Below, piece after piece: positions 1 to 6,380 of a stretch of 9,538 bases of DNA; the first letter of the stretch is position 1, and every line of letters starts with the position of its first letter. The position numbers were made by a program, and so were the translations under genes. The notes beneath the pieces were generated by a model, which was not told where the DNA came from, did no database searches, and saw nothing but the letters and a program-made list of their open reading frames with translations. This DNA is from Sulfuricurvum sp. GTDB lineage: Bacteria > Campylobacterota > Campylobacteria > Campylobacterales > Sulfurimonadaceae. Location: contig DZBC01000069.1 of the NCBI GenBank assembly GCA_022729835.1, positions 1 to 9,538 on the forward strand, read 5' to 3'.

Positions 1-1
1 T

Positions 2-916
2 ATCGTCGATGAGGTGCACCAAAAGATCATGCATCCGCAAAAAAAGAAAAAAGTGCGCAAGCTCAAGCTCGACATGCTCATCAAGGATCAGGATATCTTT
101 GAACTGATCGATCCCACCACATCGCTTGATGATGTGGTACTCAACCCGTCCACCCGCCAGACACTCGATACCATGATGCGCCAGCTTGATCGAGAAGTAG
201 TGAGTAGGCTGCATGAATGGGGGATCAAAGATAAGAAAAAAGGACTCGATGCCCGCATCATCTTCTATGGACACCCTGGGACGGGTAAGACCATGACCGC
301 TTATTCTTTGGCAAAATCGCTTCGGCGGCAGGTGTTGAGTTTTGACTGCTCCAAGATTCTTTCCATGTATGTCGGTGAGAGCGAAAAGAACGTGCGTAAG
401 ATCTTCGACACCTACCGCGAATTGACGCAAAAATCCAAAACCGAGCCGATTCTCTTTCTCGATGAAGCGGATCAGTTTTTGGGCGCGCGCAGCAGCGGGA
501 TCAATTCGAGTGCCGATCAGATGCACAACCAGATGCAAAATATTTTTCTCGAGCAGATTGAAAAATTTGACGGTGTGCTGATTGCCACGACCAACTTGCT
601 CGAAAATATTGACACCGCCTTTTCGCGCCGCTTCAACTACAAGATCGAATTCAAAAAACCGAACAAAGCACAGCGCCGCCGACTCTGGGAATTGATGCTG
701 CCTAAAAATGCGACATTCGAGGAGGGATTTAGCGTTGATGAATTGAGCAGCTATACGCTCACCGGAGGACAGATCAATCTGATCGTCAAAAACACGGCCT
801 ACGCCGTAGCGGTACGAAAAGAGGCGCTCTTTGGGATGAGTGACTTCATCGATGAGATCGAAAAAGAGAAACAGGGCAGTTTTGATCGGGAAAAATCGAT
901 GGGTTTTCTGACCTAA
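2..916 (+). CDS. AAA+ ATPase, C-terminal part (5' end outside window)
   Basis: The sequence shows an AAA+ ATPase module. Numbering from the GTG at position 14, it has Walker A GHPGTGKT (residues 86-93), Walker B ILFLDEAD (146-153), a sensor-1 Asn in IATTN (190-194), a paired-Arg finger region in FSRRF (203-207) and a sensor-2-like TGGQIN near residue 252. The preceding stretch is lysine-rich and charged. The frame is open to the left edge (I-V-D-E before the GTG) and the GTG has no convincing Shine-Dalgarno, so the real start is probably upstream and this is the C-terminal half of a longer Cdc48/FtsH-like ATPase; from memory, Campylobacterota have one of roughly 570 residues (Cj0377-like). 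The family uses ATP hydrolysis to remodel or unfold proteins; the substrate here is unknown. No signal peptide or membrane segment is visible. A 241-nt gap with its own promoter signals separates it from nuoA, so shared function is not implied. Confidence 0.85.
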   Translation: MVDEVHQKIMHPQKKKKVRKLKLDMLIKDQDIFELIDPTTSLDDVVLNPSTRQTLDTMMRQLDREVVSRLHEWGIKDKKKGLDARIIFYGHPGTGKTMTAYSLAKSLRRQVLSFDCSKILSMYVGESEKNVRKIFDTYRELTQKSKTEPILFLDEADQFLGARSSGINSSADQMHNQMQNIFLEQIEKFDGVLIATTNLLENIDTAFSRRFNYKIEFKKPNKAQRRRLWELMLPKNATFEEGFSVDELSSYTLTGGQINLIVKNTAYAVAVRKEALFGMSDFIDEIEKEKQGSFDREKSMGFLT

Positions 917-918
917 GA

Positions 919-930
919 CTTACATGTAAG
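919..930. repeat. TTACATGTAA palindrome, intergenic copy
   Basis: A perfect 12-bp palindrome, CTTACATGTAAG, begins three bases after the stop codon of the AAA+ ATPase gene. Its 10-bp core TTACATGTAA (920-929) recurs four more times in the window, all in the nuoG genes. The function is unknown: it could be a protein-binding site, a methylation target or a highly iterated palindrome. Confidence 0.75.
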
Positions 931-933
931 ACG

Positions 934-952
934 AGCACTCTCAAGGAGTGTT
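934..952 (+). other. Small stem-loop downstream of the ATPase gene
   Basis: AGCACTC (934-940) can pair with GAGTGTT (946-952), with one G-U pair, around a five-base loop TCAAG. It lies 18 nt after the ATPase stop codon, where a terminator would be expected. No T-run follows, so it is not a classic intrinsic terminator. It may be a weak 3'-end structure or chance. Confidence 0.3.
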
Positions 953-1052
953 ACGATAGTTCTCAAAATAGGAAGATATGGGCACCTCGCGTGTATCGTT
1001 AGGTAGCAGTAACATAAGAATTTCTTCATTGAAGGCTTTGCATTTAAAGCAC

Positions 1053-1065
1053 TTTTTGCTATAGT
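1053..1065 (+). promoter_or_regulatory. Candidate upstream promoter (-10) of the nuo operon
   Basis: TTTTTGCTATAGT contains an extended -10 element, TGC-TATAGT (-10 hexamer 1060-1065), preceded by a T-run, as in Campylobacterota sigma-70 promoters, which often lack a clear -35 box. A weak -35-like TTGCAT lies at 1038-1043 with a 16-bp spacer. The inverted repeat GCACT (1049-1053)/AGTGC (1063-1067) brackets the element and could be an operator, though five-base arms may be chance. Confidence 0.4.
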
Positions 1066-1075
1066 GCATGAACTG

Positions 1076-1090
1076 TTTTTTTGCTATAAC
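1076..1090 (+). promoter_or_regulatory. Candidate main promoter (-10) of the nuo operon
   Basis: A run of seven T is followed by the extended -10 TGC-TATAAC (hexamer 1085-1090). This is the best sigma-70-type match between the ATPase gene and nuoA, and it fits the Campylobacterota pattern of T-rich tract plus extended -10. Transcription would start near 1097, giving a nuoA leader of about 60 nt. It repeats the 11-base word TTTTTGCTATA found exactly 25 bp upstream. Confidence 0.55.
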
Positions 1091-1105
1091 CAAGGCATTC
1101 TACGA

Positions 1106-1123
1106 AGTCCGAAATCGGGGACT
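1106..1123 (+). promoter_or_regulatory. Leader stem-loop upstream of nuoA
   Basis: AGTCC (1106-1110) pairs with GGACT (1119-1123) around an eight-base loop; an alternative small stem CCGA/TCGG lies inside it. If transcription starts near 1097, this hairpin sits at the 5' end of the nuo mRNA, where it could protect the transcript or take part in control. No known riboswitch is recognised, and it has no T-run to act as a terminator. Confidence 0.35.
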
Positions 1124-1157
1124 ATGTGGGAGCCAACCATGACACAAGGTAGGTAGA

Positions 1158-1547
1158 ATGGATCATATGAATGTTGCCAACCCCTATTTCGGGGTGTTTG
1201 TTCTCTTTATTCTGACATTTGGAGCTTTTTTTGCGACAACGGTCATTGCACGTTTGGCCAGCCGCGCCATGGCCGCAAAGGATACCGAGAAACTCAAGTT
1301 GACCGTGTACGAATGCGGCCCAGAAGTGACCAAGCAGCCCAACCGCATCTCGCCGCAGTTTTATCTTTTTGCGCTGTTGTTTTTGCTTTTTGACGTTGAA
1401 ATTGTCTTTATGTTTCCGTGGGCGATTGACTTCAAACTGTTGGGCTGGTTTGGGTTTGTGGAGATGATGCTCTTCATCTTGTTGCTGGCCATCGGGTTTA
1501 TCTATGCGTGGAAAAAAGGAGCCCTCGAATGGCACAGCATCAAGTAA
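1158..1547 (+). CDS. nuoA: NADH-quinone oxidoreductase (complex I) subunit A
   Basis: NuoA (ND3 family) is a small membrane subunit of complex I next to the quinone channel. The 129-residue product has the usual length and three membrane helices: about residues 10-34, 67-90 and 97-117. The family marks are YECGPE (51-56), whose Cys53 lies in the flexible helix 1-2 loop, and the acidic FDVEIVF (78-84) in helix 2. ATG 1158 is chosen because AAGGTAGG (1146-1153) is a well-placed ribosome binding site; a second ATG at 1167 would also fit. It is the first gene of the operon, preceded by a leader with promoter-like motifs. Its 3' end overlaps nuoB by 19 nt, so the nuoB Shine-Dalgarno lies inside nuoA and translation is probably coupled. 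No unusual residues are seen. Confidence 0.96.
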   Translation: MDHMNVANPYFGVFVLFILTFGAFFATTVIARLASRAMAAKDTEKLKLTVYECGPEVTKQPNRISPQFYLFALLFLLFDVEIVFMFPWAIDFKLLGWFGFVEMMLFILLLAIGFIYAWKKGALEWHSIK

Positions 1548-2038
1548 ATTATCTCAAAGACGGCGGCCTTCCCGTAGCGCTCACCTCTATTGACAAGGTG
1601 GTCAATTGGGGTCGCTCAAACTCTCTGTGGGCACTCACCTACGGTTTGGCCTGTTGCGGTATCGAAATGATGGCATCGGGTGCGTCACGCTACGACTTTG
1701 ACCGATTTGGTACGATTTTCCGCGCTTCGCCGCGTCAAGCCGACGTGATGATCGTTGCGGGGACTTTGACGAAAAAACACGCTGAGTTTATTCGCCGTCT
1801 TTATGATCAAATGACGGAGCCTAAATGGGTCATCTCCATGGGCTCTTGCGCCAACACGGGTGGGATGTTCAACACCTACGCCACAGTGCAAGGTGTTGAC
1901 CGCGTGATTCCTGTCGATCTCTATCTTCCCGGCTGTGCTCCGCGCCCTGAGTCACTTCAGTACGCAGTGATGATGCTACAGAAGAAGATTCGCTCAGAAA
2001 AAGCGATCAAAGCCCAAAAGCCAAAAAGGTTGATGTAA
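1529..2038 (+). CDS. nuoB: NADH-quinone oxidoreductase (complex I) subunit B, cluster N2
   Basis: NuoB (PSST/20 kDa family) carries the terminal [4Fe-4S] cluster N2 that passes electrons to quinone at the membrane arm. All four family cysteines are present: adjacent Cys42-Cys43 in LACCGIE, Cys107 in GSCANTGG and Cys136 in PGCAPRPE. The product is 169 residues, a normal length, with a basic C-terminal tail. The frame is open further back to a GTG at 1508, but ATG 1529 is chosen: AAGGAG (1516-1521) lies seven bases upstream, and MAQHQVNY resembles the N-terminus of other Campylobacterota NuoB proteins as I recall them. It overlaps nuoA by 19 nt and its stop shares one base with the nuoC start (TAATG), which indicates coupled, near-equal translation. 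Confidence 0.97.
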   Translation: MAQHQVNYLKDGGLPVALTSIDKVVNWGRSNSLWALTYGLACCGIEMMASGASRYDFDRFGTIFRASPRQADVMIVAGTLTKKHAEFIRRLYDQMTEPKWVISMGSCANTGGMFNTYATVQGVDRVIPVDLYLPGCAPRPESLQYAVMMLQKKIRSEKAIKAQKPKRLM

Positions 2039-2844
2039 TGCGCTCCTACACGCCCAAAGACGACGTTCAGAAAAAATCCTACTACACCGACCGCTACTGG
2101 GTTGCCCCACAGGTGCCCAAAAGCGATGTGAGCGAAGATGCGGTGTTTGCCGCCGACCACGCCGAATTGCGTGCGCACTTCGAGATTCTTGAAGCGTACA
2201 TCCAGCGCGACCAGATGGTCGTCTATATCCACCCAAAAGACAACTACGCGGTACTGGAGTTCTTGCGCGATCATTGCGGCTATACCCAGCTTAGCGAACT
2301 GAGCGCCATTGACTGGATTGCACAGCGCGGTGGTTTTGAAGTCTTCTATCAGATGCTCAGTATGACCAAGCGTAAGCGCATTCGCGTAAAATGTTTCATT
2401 GGGGAAAATGAGGCGATCAACAGTGTTGAGAAACTTTTCCGATCAGCCGACTGGAGCGAACGTGAGATGTATGATATGTTTGGGATCAAGGTGAACAATC
2501 ACCCCTTCTTGAAGCGTATCTTGATGCCCGATGATTGGGAGGGCTTCCCCCTGCGCAAGACCTATCCGCTTCAAGGCGATGAGTTTGCGGCGTGGTATGA
2601 GGTGGACCGTATTTTCGGTAAAGAGGCGCGTGATATTATCGGGCCTGAGATTCGCGACGCTGCGCGCGTAGATCGCTACGACACCGAGCGCTTCGCACGT
2701 CTAGGGTATGAAGTGCCCAAAGGCACCCCGTTTGATCCAAATCAACCCAAAACCTCTCTGGCCTACCAAGAAGAGGGCGGGGTCTTTTTGATTGAAGGCT
2801 TCGATGAAGAGAAATCCACGATCATTTCTGATCGTAAACGCTAG
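2038..2844 (+). CDS. nuoC: NADH-quinone oxidoreductase (complex I) subunit C
   Basis: NuoC (30 kDa family) is a soluble scaffold subunit of the Q module with no cofactor. The 268-residue protein holds the family signature around residues 141-178: EREMYDMFGI, then HPFLKRIL, then DDWEGFPLRKTYPL. About 40 polar residues come before the conserved core, and a tail of about 90 residues follows the signature, giving a length like other Campylobacterota NuoC proteins. It is a separate gene from nuoD, unlike the fused nuoCD of E. coli. The ATG overlaps the nuoB stop in TAATG, and AAAAAGG (2022-2028) could serve as a distant ribosome binding site. Its own stop TAG is embedded in the nuoD Shine-Dalgarno AGGAGG. 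Confidence 0.95.
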   Translation: MRSYTPKDDVQKKSYYTDRYWVAPQVPKSDVSEDAVFAADHAELRAHFEILEAYIQRDQMVVYIHPKDNYAVLEFLRDHCGYTQLSELSAIDWIAQRGGFEVFYQMLSMTKRKRIRVKCFIGENEAINSVEKLFRSADWSEREMYDMFGIKVNNHPFLKRILMPDDWEGFPLRKTYPLQGDEFAAWYEVDRIFGKEARDIIGPEIRDAARVDRYDTERFARLGYEVPKGTPFDPNQPKTSLAYQEEGGVFLIEGFDEEKSTIISDRKR

Positions 2845-2852
2845 GAGGACGC

Positions 2853-4091
2853 ATGCAACAGACCAACCGACTTCGTCCGTTTTTTGAAAATATCACGTTT
2901 GAGCGTGACGACAATGAGCTGGTGCTCAACTTCGGACCGCAGCACCCTTCTGCGCACGGACAGCTTAGGCTGATGCTACACCTGCAACAAGAGCAGATTG
3001 TCAAGGCATATCCCGACATAGGCTATCTGCACCGCGGTATGGAGAAGATGGCCGAGAATATGATCTACAATGAGTTCATGCCTACGACCGACCGTATGGA
3101 CTACATCGCCTCAAGCTCCAACAACTACGGCTTTGCTTTGGCGGTAGAGCGACTCATCGGCCTTGAAGTGCCCAGGCGCGCCAAGGTGATTCGTATGCTG
3201 CTGCTCGAGATCAACCGCCTTATGTCGCACCTTTTTTGGCTGGCGACCACGGCGCTGGATGTCGGCGCGATGACAATCTTTCTGTTTGCGTTTCGAGAGC
3301 GCGAGTATCTGATGGACATTATTGAAGATTACTGCGGTGCACGTTTGACGCACGCGGCGATCCGCATCGGCGGTGTACCGCTGGATCTACCAGACAACTT
3401 CATCCCTGATCTGAAAAACTTTTTGGACAAATTGCCCCAAAATATTAAAGACTACGAAGATCTGCTCGACACCAATCGTATCTGGCTCATGCGTATGGAA
3501 AATGTCGGGGTGATTCCAACCGAGATGGCCCTTTCATGGGGCTGTAGCGGTCCTATGCTGCGCGCTTCGGGTGTGGCTTGGGATATCCGTAAAGAGGAGC
3601 CTTACGAGTTGTATGACGAGGTGGAGTTTGCTGTGCCGGTGAGCGATAAAGGTGACAACTTTGCGCGTTACAAGCTTTATATGGCCGAGATGCGTGAGAG
3701 TGCGAAGATTCTCTATCAGTGCATCGAGAAGTATGAAGAGACGGTCCAGAACAACCAGACTGAGCTGATGGCGCATGCGCCTCAGTACATCTCTGCGCCC
3801 AAGCTTGACATCATGACGCAAAACTACTCTTTGATGCAGCATTTTGTACTTGTCACGCAGGGAATGCGACCTGCGGTGGGTGAAGTCTATGTGGCGACCG
3901 AATCACCCAAAGGGGAGCTGGGCTTTTTTATCAACTCCCAAGGCGGTCCTTACCCCTACCGTCTCAAACTACGTGCACCGTCGTTTTGGCATACGGGTAT
4001 CTTGACCGATCTGCTTCCGGGGCACTATATCCCAGACGTTGTATCTATCATCGGGACGACCAATATCGTCTTTGGTGAAGTTGACCGCTAA
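2853..4091 (+). CDS. nuoD: NADH-quinone oxidoreductase (complex I) subunit D (49 kDa)
   Basis: NuoD (49 kDa family, related to the large subunit of [NiFe] hydrogenases) forms the quinone head-group pocket with NuoB. The 412-residue protein is full length. It has GPQHPSAHG (residues 28-36), with His35 in the place of the conserved quinone-site His, and DRMDY (80-84), with Tyr84 in the place of the conserved quinone-site Tyr; their spacing of 49 residues equals that of His38/Tyr87 in the Thermus protein as I recall it. It ends in FGEVDR, the usual C-terminus of the family. The hydrogenase nickel-ligand cysteines are absent, as expected. AGGAGG (2843-2848) lies four bases before the ATG and overlaps the nuoC stop. 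Eleven bases separate it from the next gene. Confidence 0.97.
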   Translation: MQQTNRLRPFFENITFERDDNELVLNFGPQHPSAHGQLRLMLHLQQEQIVKAYPDIGYLHRGMEKMAENMIYNEFMPTTDRMDYIASSSNNYGFALAVERLIGLEVPRRAKVIRMLLLEINRLMSHLFWLATTALDVGAMTIFLFAFREREYLMDIIEDYCGARLTHAAIRIGGVPLDLPDNFIPDLKNFLDKLPQNIKDYEDLLDTNRIWLMRMENVGVIPTEMALSWGCSGPMLRASGVAWDIRKEEPYELYDEVEFAVPVSDKGDNFARYKLYMAEMRESAKILYQCIEKYEETVQNNQTELMAHAPQYISAPKLDIMTQNYSLMQHFVLVTQGMRPAVGEVYVATESPKGELGFFINSQGGPYPYRLKLRAPSFWHTGILTDLLPGHYIPDVVSIIGTTNIVFGEVDR

Positions 4092-4102
4092 GAAGGAAAT
4101 TT

Positions 4103-4327
4103 ATGAGACGTTACGATTTGCGCCACCTACACGAGAGCTTTGATGCGCGTATGATGGAGATTATGGAAAAAGAGGCTGAAGTTGACGAAGTGATCATTTT
4201 TCTCTTCGAAATCGGCGATTTTTCAGGTGTACAACGCTCCGCTGATTTGATGCGCGAGAAGGGCTACTTTCTGCTCAATTCATTGAAATTCAATGAGGTT
4301 GACTGGACCATTGTGGTCAAAAAATAA
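4103..4327 (+). CDS. Small NuoE-position protein, cysteine-free
   Basis: This 74-residue protein occupies the place of nuoE but is less than half the length of a normal NuoE (about 160 residues) and contains no cysteine at all, so it cannot hold the [2Fe-2S] cluster N1a. The predicted pattern is helix (about 8-25), strand (28-35), helix (40-51) and two strands (54-59 and 66-73), a compact alpha/beta fold that might be a remnant of the NuoE thioredoxin-like domain. Campylobacter jejuni has a comparable short gene (Cj1575c) at this position, so it is a lineage trait and not a local deletion. A structural role in docking the next protein to complex I is inferred. AAGGAA (4094-4099) gives a good ribosome binding site. 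The next gene starts 10 nt after its stop. Confidence 0.85.
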   Translation: MRRYDLRHLHESFDARMMEIMEKEAEVDEVIIFLFEIGDFSGVQRSADLMREKGYFLLNSLKFNEVDWTIVVKK

Positions 4328-4340
4328 GGACACCATTGTG
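4325..4340 (+). promoter_or_regulatory. Ribosome binding site deciding a GTG start (nuoF-like)
   Basis: AAGGA (4326-4330) overlaps the stop codon of the small NuoE-position gene and lies seven bases before GTG 4338. It supports GTG as the start over the in-frame ATG at 4293, which would add 15 residues encoded entirely within, or just after, the end of the preceding gene. The resulting N-terminus is (M)SKVYFSTWRG. Confidence 0.65.
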
Positions 4341-6371
4341 AGTAAAGTCTATTTTTCTACATGGCGCGGCGAATCGATCAACAACATCGGTAAAGCCCAC
4401 GACGCATGGGAAGAATCATCCCACAAGCTGCCGCTGCAATACAATGAGCACGCCGCGTCTAAAGCCTTTATCGGCTGGGATGGCGTGGCGTTGTTTGATG
4501 TGGATGTAGATGTGGTGCGGCTGGCGACAGAGTACGCGGCGCAGTATCAGGTCTATTCTGAAGCGTGTGGACGGTGTGCTCCGGGGCGTTGGGGCGGTCG
4601 TATACTCTATGACCTGCTCGATAAGATAGCGCGAGGCGAAGGCAGCCACTCCGATATGGAGCACCTGCGAGAAGTCTCTGCAACCATGATGGCGACCTCA
4701 AAATGTGAGATAGGCAAGACGGTGCCTAAGCCGATTTTGGATTTAATGCACCATTTTGAGAGTGAATTCGCTACATGTATCGATCAGCAAAAAGCGTCGA
4801 AACATTATCACAGCGATGTTAATTACATTGCCAAAATCACTGCACCTTGCATGGATGCTTGCCCGGCACATGTGGATATCCCTGCTTATATCGAGGGGGT
4901 GCGTGACTTGCGCTTTGATGATTCGCTGATGGCGACGCGCCAGACCATGCCGCTGGCACACACCTGCGGTCGCGTCTGCCCGCATCCGTGCGAAAACGAA
5001 TGCCGCCGTGCCAATCTCGATTCGCCCATCTCCATTATGGAGCTGAAACGTTTGGGGGCAGATTACGAGACCGATCACGGTTTTGGCTTTTTCCATCCGC
5101 ATAAGCAGAAAAAATCGATCGGTAAAAAAGTAGCCGTCGTAGGGGCTGGTCCTGCTGGGCTAACGACCGCCTATTACTTGGCACTTGATGGCGTACATTG
5201 TGACGTCTATGAAGAGCTTCCGGTGCTAGGCGGCGAAGTGGCAGTCGGTGTGCCTGAATATCGGATGCCGATTGACAAATACAACAAAGACATCGAAGCA
5301 GTCAAGGATTTGGGGGTCAATTTTATCCTCAATACCCGTGTGAACGATGAGATGATGCGCCGCTTTGAGCAGGAGTATGACGGGGTGATGATTGCTTCGG
5401 GTGCACGTATTTCTAAAAAGGTCTATTGTGACAACGAGCGACCTGAAATAACAGGATATTGGGGGGCTATCGACTTCCTAGACCGCATCAACTTGTATGT
5501 AAAATATGGCTACACGCTGACAGAAGCGCAGAAGAAAGAGTATGCGATTGATGTGGATTATGTTGATTTGACGGGCAAAACGGTGGTTTGCGTCGGCGGC
5601 GGATTTACATCAATGGACGTGGTGCGCTGTTCCATCCGCGCAGGGGCTTCGCGGGTGGTGATGATCTACCGCCGCGATGAGAAGACCATTATCGGCAACA
5701 CAACGTATGAAGAGTATCACGAAGCGGTTGAAGAGGGAGTAGAGTTTATTTTCCACTCTGCGGTTGCGGGTATCATTGATGAAGAGAATGTGCTCAAAAA
5801 GCTGGTTATTGACCGCTTTGAGCTTGTGCCTGATCCTAGCGGCGGACGGCCACAGTTGCAGAAAGTCGAAGGGGCTTCATTTGAGATGGAGGCGGATTAT
5901 CTAATTCCGGCTGTATCTCAAAGTGCTGATTTGAAATTTGTGCCCAAAGAGTGGGCGCTGGAGATGACCTCATGGGGTACGCTCAAGACCAATGGACGGG
6001 ATTTCATGACGTCACGCAAGGGCATTTTCGCCTCAGGAGACTGCGAATACGGTCCTATGACAATCGTCAACGCTGTAGGACAAGCCAAGCGCGGGGCTTC
6101 GGTGATGACGCGTTATCTGCAGAGTGGTGAGATTACGCTAAGTGATGAAGAGATCATGGAAGATCACCTTAGAAAGATGCGCGTTTACAATAAAAAAGAG
6201 AAGGTGACTGGCTGGATGCCCGGCGTCCCCAGAGCGGTCAGCGAAAAACTGGATGTGGAGACCCGCAAAGACAACAGTCAAGAGGTCAACCTAGGCTTTA
6301 CCCAAGAAGAGGCGATTGCCGAAGCCGAGCGCTGTATGCGCTGCTATTACATTGCGATGGTCGCACATTAA
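4338..6371 (+). CDS. NuoF-like fusion: degenerate N3 domain + GltD/NfnL-type FAD oxidoreductase
   Basis: The 677-residue protein sits in the nuoF position. Residues about 70-145 resemble the C-terminal iron-sulfur domain of NuoF: ACGRCAPGRWGG, then KCEIG. The expected third cysteine is Gly83, leaving Cys77, Cys80 and Cys123. The FMN/NADH-binding part of NuoF is missing. Residues about 165-225 are a GltD/NfnL-type Fe-S domain with CMDACPAHVDIP (Cys171, Cys175) and CGRVCPHPCENEC (Cys210, 214, 218, 222). Then come an FAD motif GAGPAG (269-274), an NAD(P)-site motif GGGFTSMD (420-427) with YRR (444-446), and the second FAD motif ASGD (565-568). RCMRC (665-669) closes the protein and may complete a cluster with Cys171/Cys175. 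It probably feeds electrons to NuoG; the donor is unproven. GTG 4338 is chosen because TAAGGA (4325-4330) lies seven bases upstream; an ATG at 4293 in the same frame overlaps the previous gene and has no good site. Confidence 0.85.
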   Translation: MSKVYFSTWRGESINNIGKAHDAWEESSHKLPLQYNEHAASKAFIGWDGVALFDVDVDVVRLATEYAAQYQVYSEACGRCAPGRWGGRILYDLLDKIARGEGSHSDMEHLREVSATMMATSKCEIGKTVPKPILDLMHHFESEFATCIDQQKASKHYHSDVNYIAKITAPCMDACPAHVDIPAYIEGVRDLRFDDSLMATRQTMPLAHTCGRVCPHPCENECRRANLDSPISIMELKRLGADYETDHGFGFFHPHKQKKSIGKKVAVVGAGPAGLTTAYYLALDGVHCDVYEELPVLGGEVAVGVPEYRMPIDKYNKDIEAVKDLGVNFILNTRVNDEMMRRFEQEYDGVMIASGARISKKVYCDNERPEITGYWGAIDFLDRINLYVKYGYTLTEAQKKEYAIDVDYVDLTGKTVVCVGGGFTSMDVVRCSIRAGASRVVMIYRRDEKTIIGNTTYEEYHEAVEEGVEFIFHSAVAGIIDEENVLKKLVIDRFELVPDPSGGRPQLQKVEGASFEMEADYLIPAVSQSADLKFVPKEWALEMTSWGTLKTNGRDFMTSRKGIFASGDCEYGPMTIVNAVGQAKRGASVMTRYLQSGEITLSDEEIMEDHLRKMRVYNKKEKVTGWMPGVPRAVSEKLDVETRKDNSQEVNLGFTQEEAIAEAERCMRCYYIAMVAH

Positions 6372-6380
6372 GGGGATGGT

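Noticed and set aside
920..929. TTACATGTAA as an FNR/CRP-type operator
   Set aside because: It does not match TTGAT-N4-ATCAA or TGTGA-N6-TCACA, and four of five copies lie inside genes, far from promoters.
934..958. Intrinsic terminator after the AAA+ ATPase gene
   Set aside because: The stem is short with one G-U pair and is not followed by a T-run; it is kept only as a weak stem-loop.
1016..1033. Overlapping short inverted repeats AAGAA-T-TTCTT and CTTCA-T-TGAAG as operator sites
   Set aside because: Five-base arms in an AT-rich region are expected by chance, and no known regulator consensus matches.
1046..1062. Sigma-54-like promoter AAAGCAC...TTGCT upstream of nuoA
   Set aside because: The -24 GG is replaced by AG, and the distance between the two conserved dinucleotides is two bases too short for sigma-54.
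1122..1535. Minus-strand frame of 137 codons opposite nuoA
   Set aside because: It is fully opposite the conserved nuoA, its translation is Lys/Gln/His-rich with no domain, and it has no promoter or ribosome binding site of its own.
4293..4337. In-frame ATG at 4293 as the start of the NuoF-like gene
   Set aside because: It would overlap the previous gene by 35 nt and lacks a good Shine-Dalgarno; GTG 4338 has AAGGA at ideal spacing.
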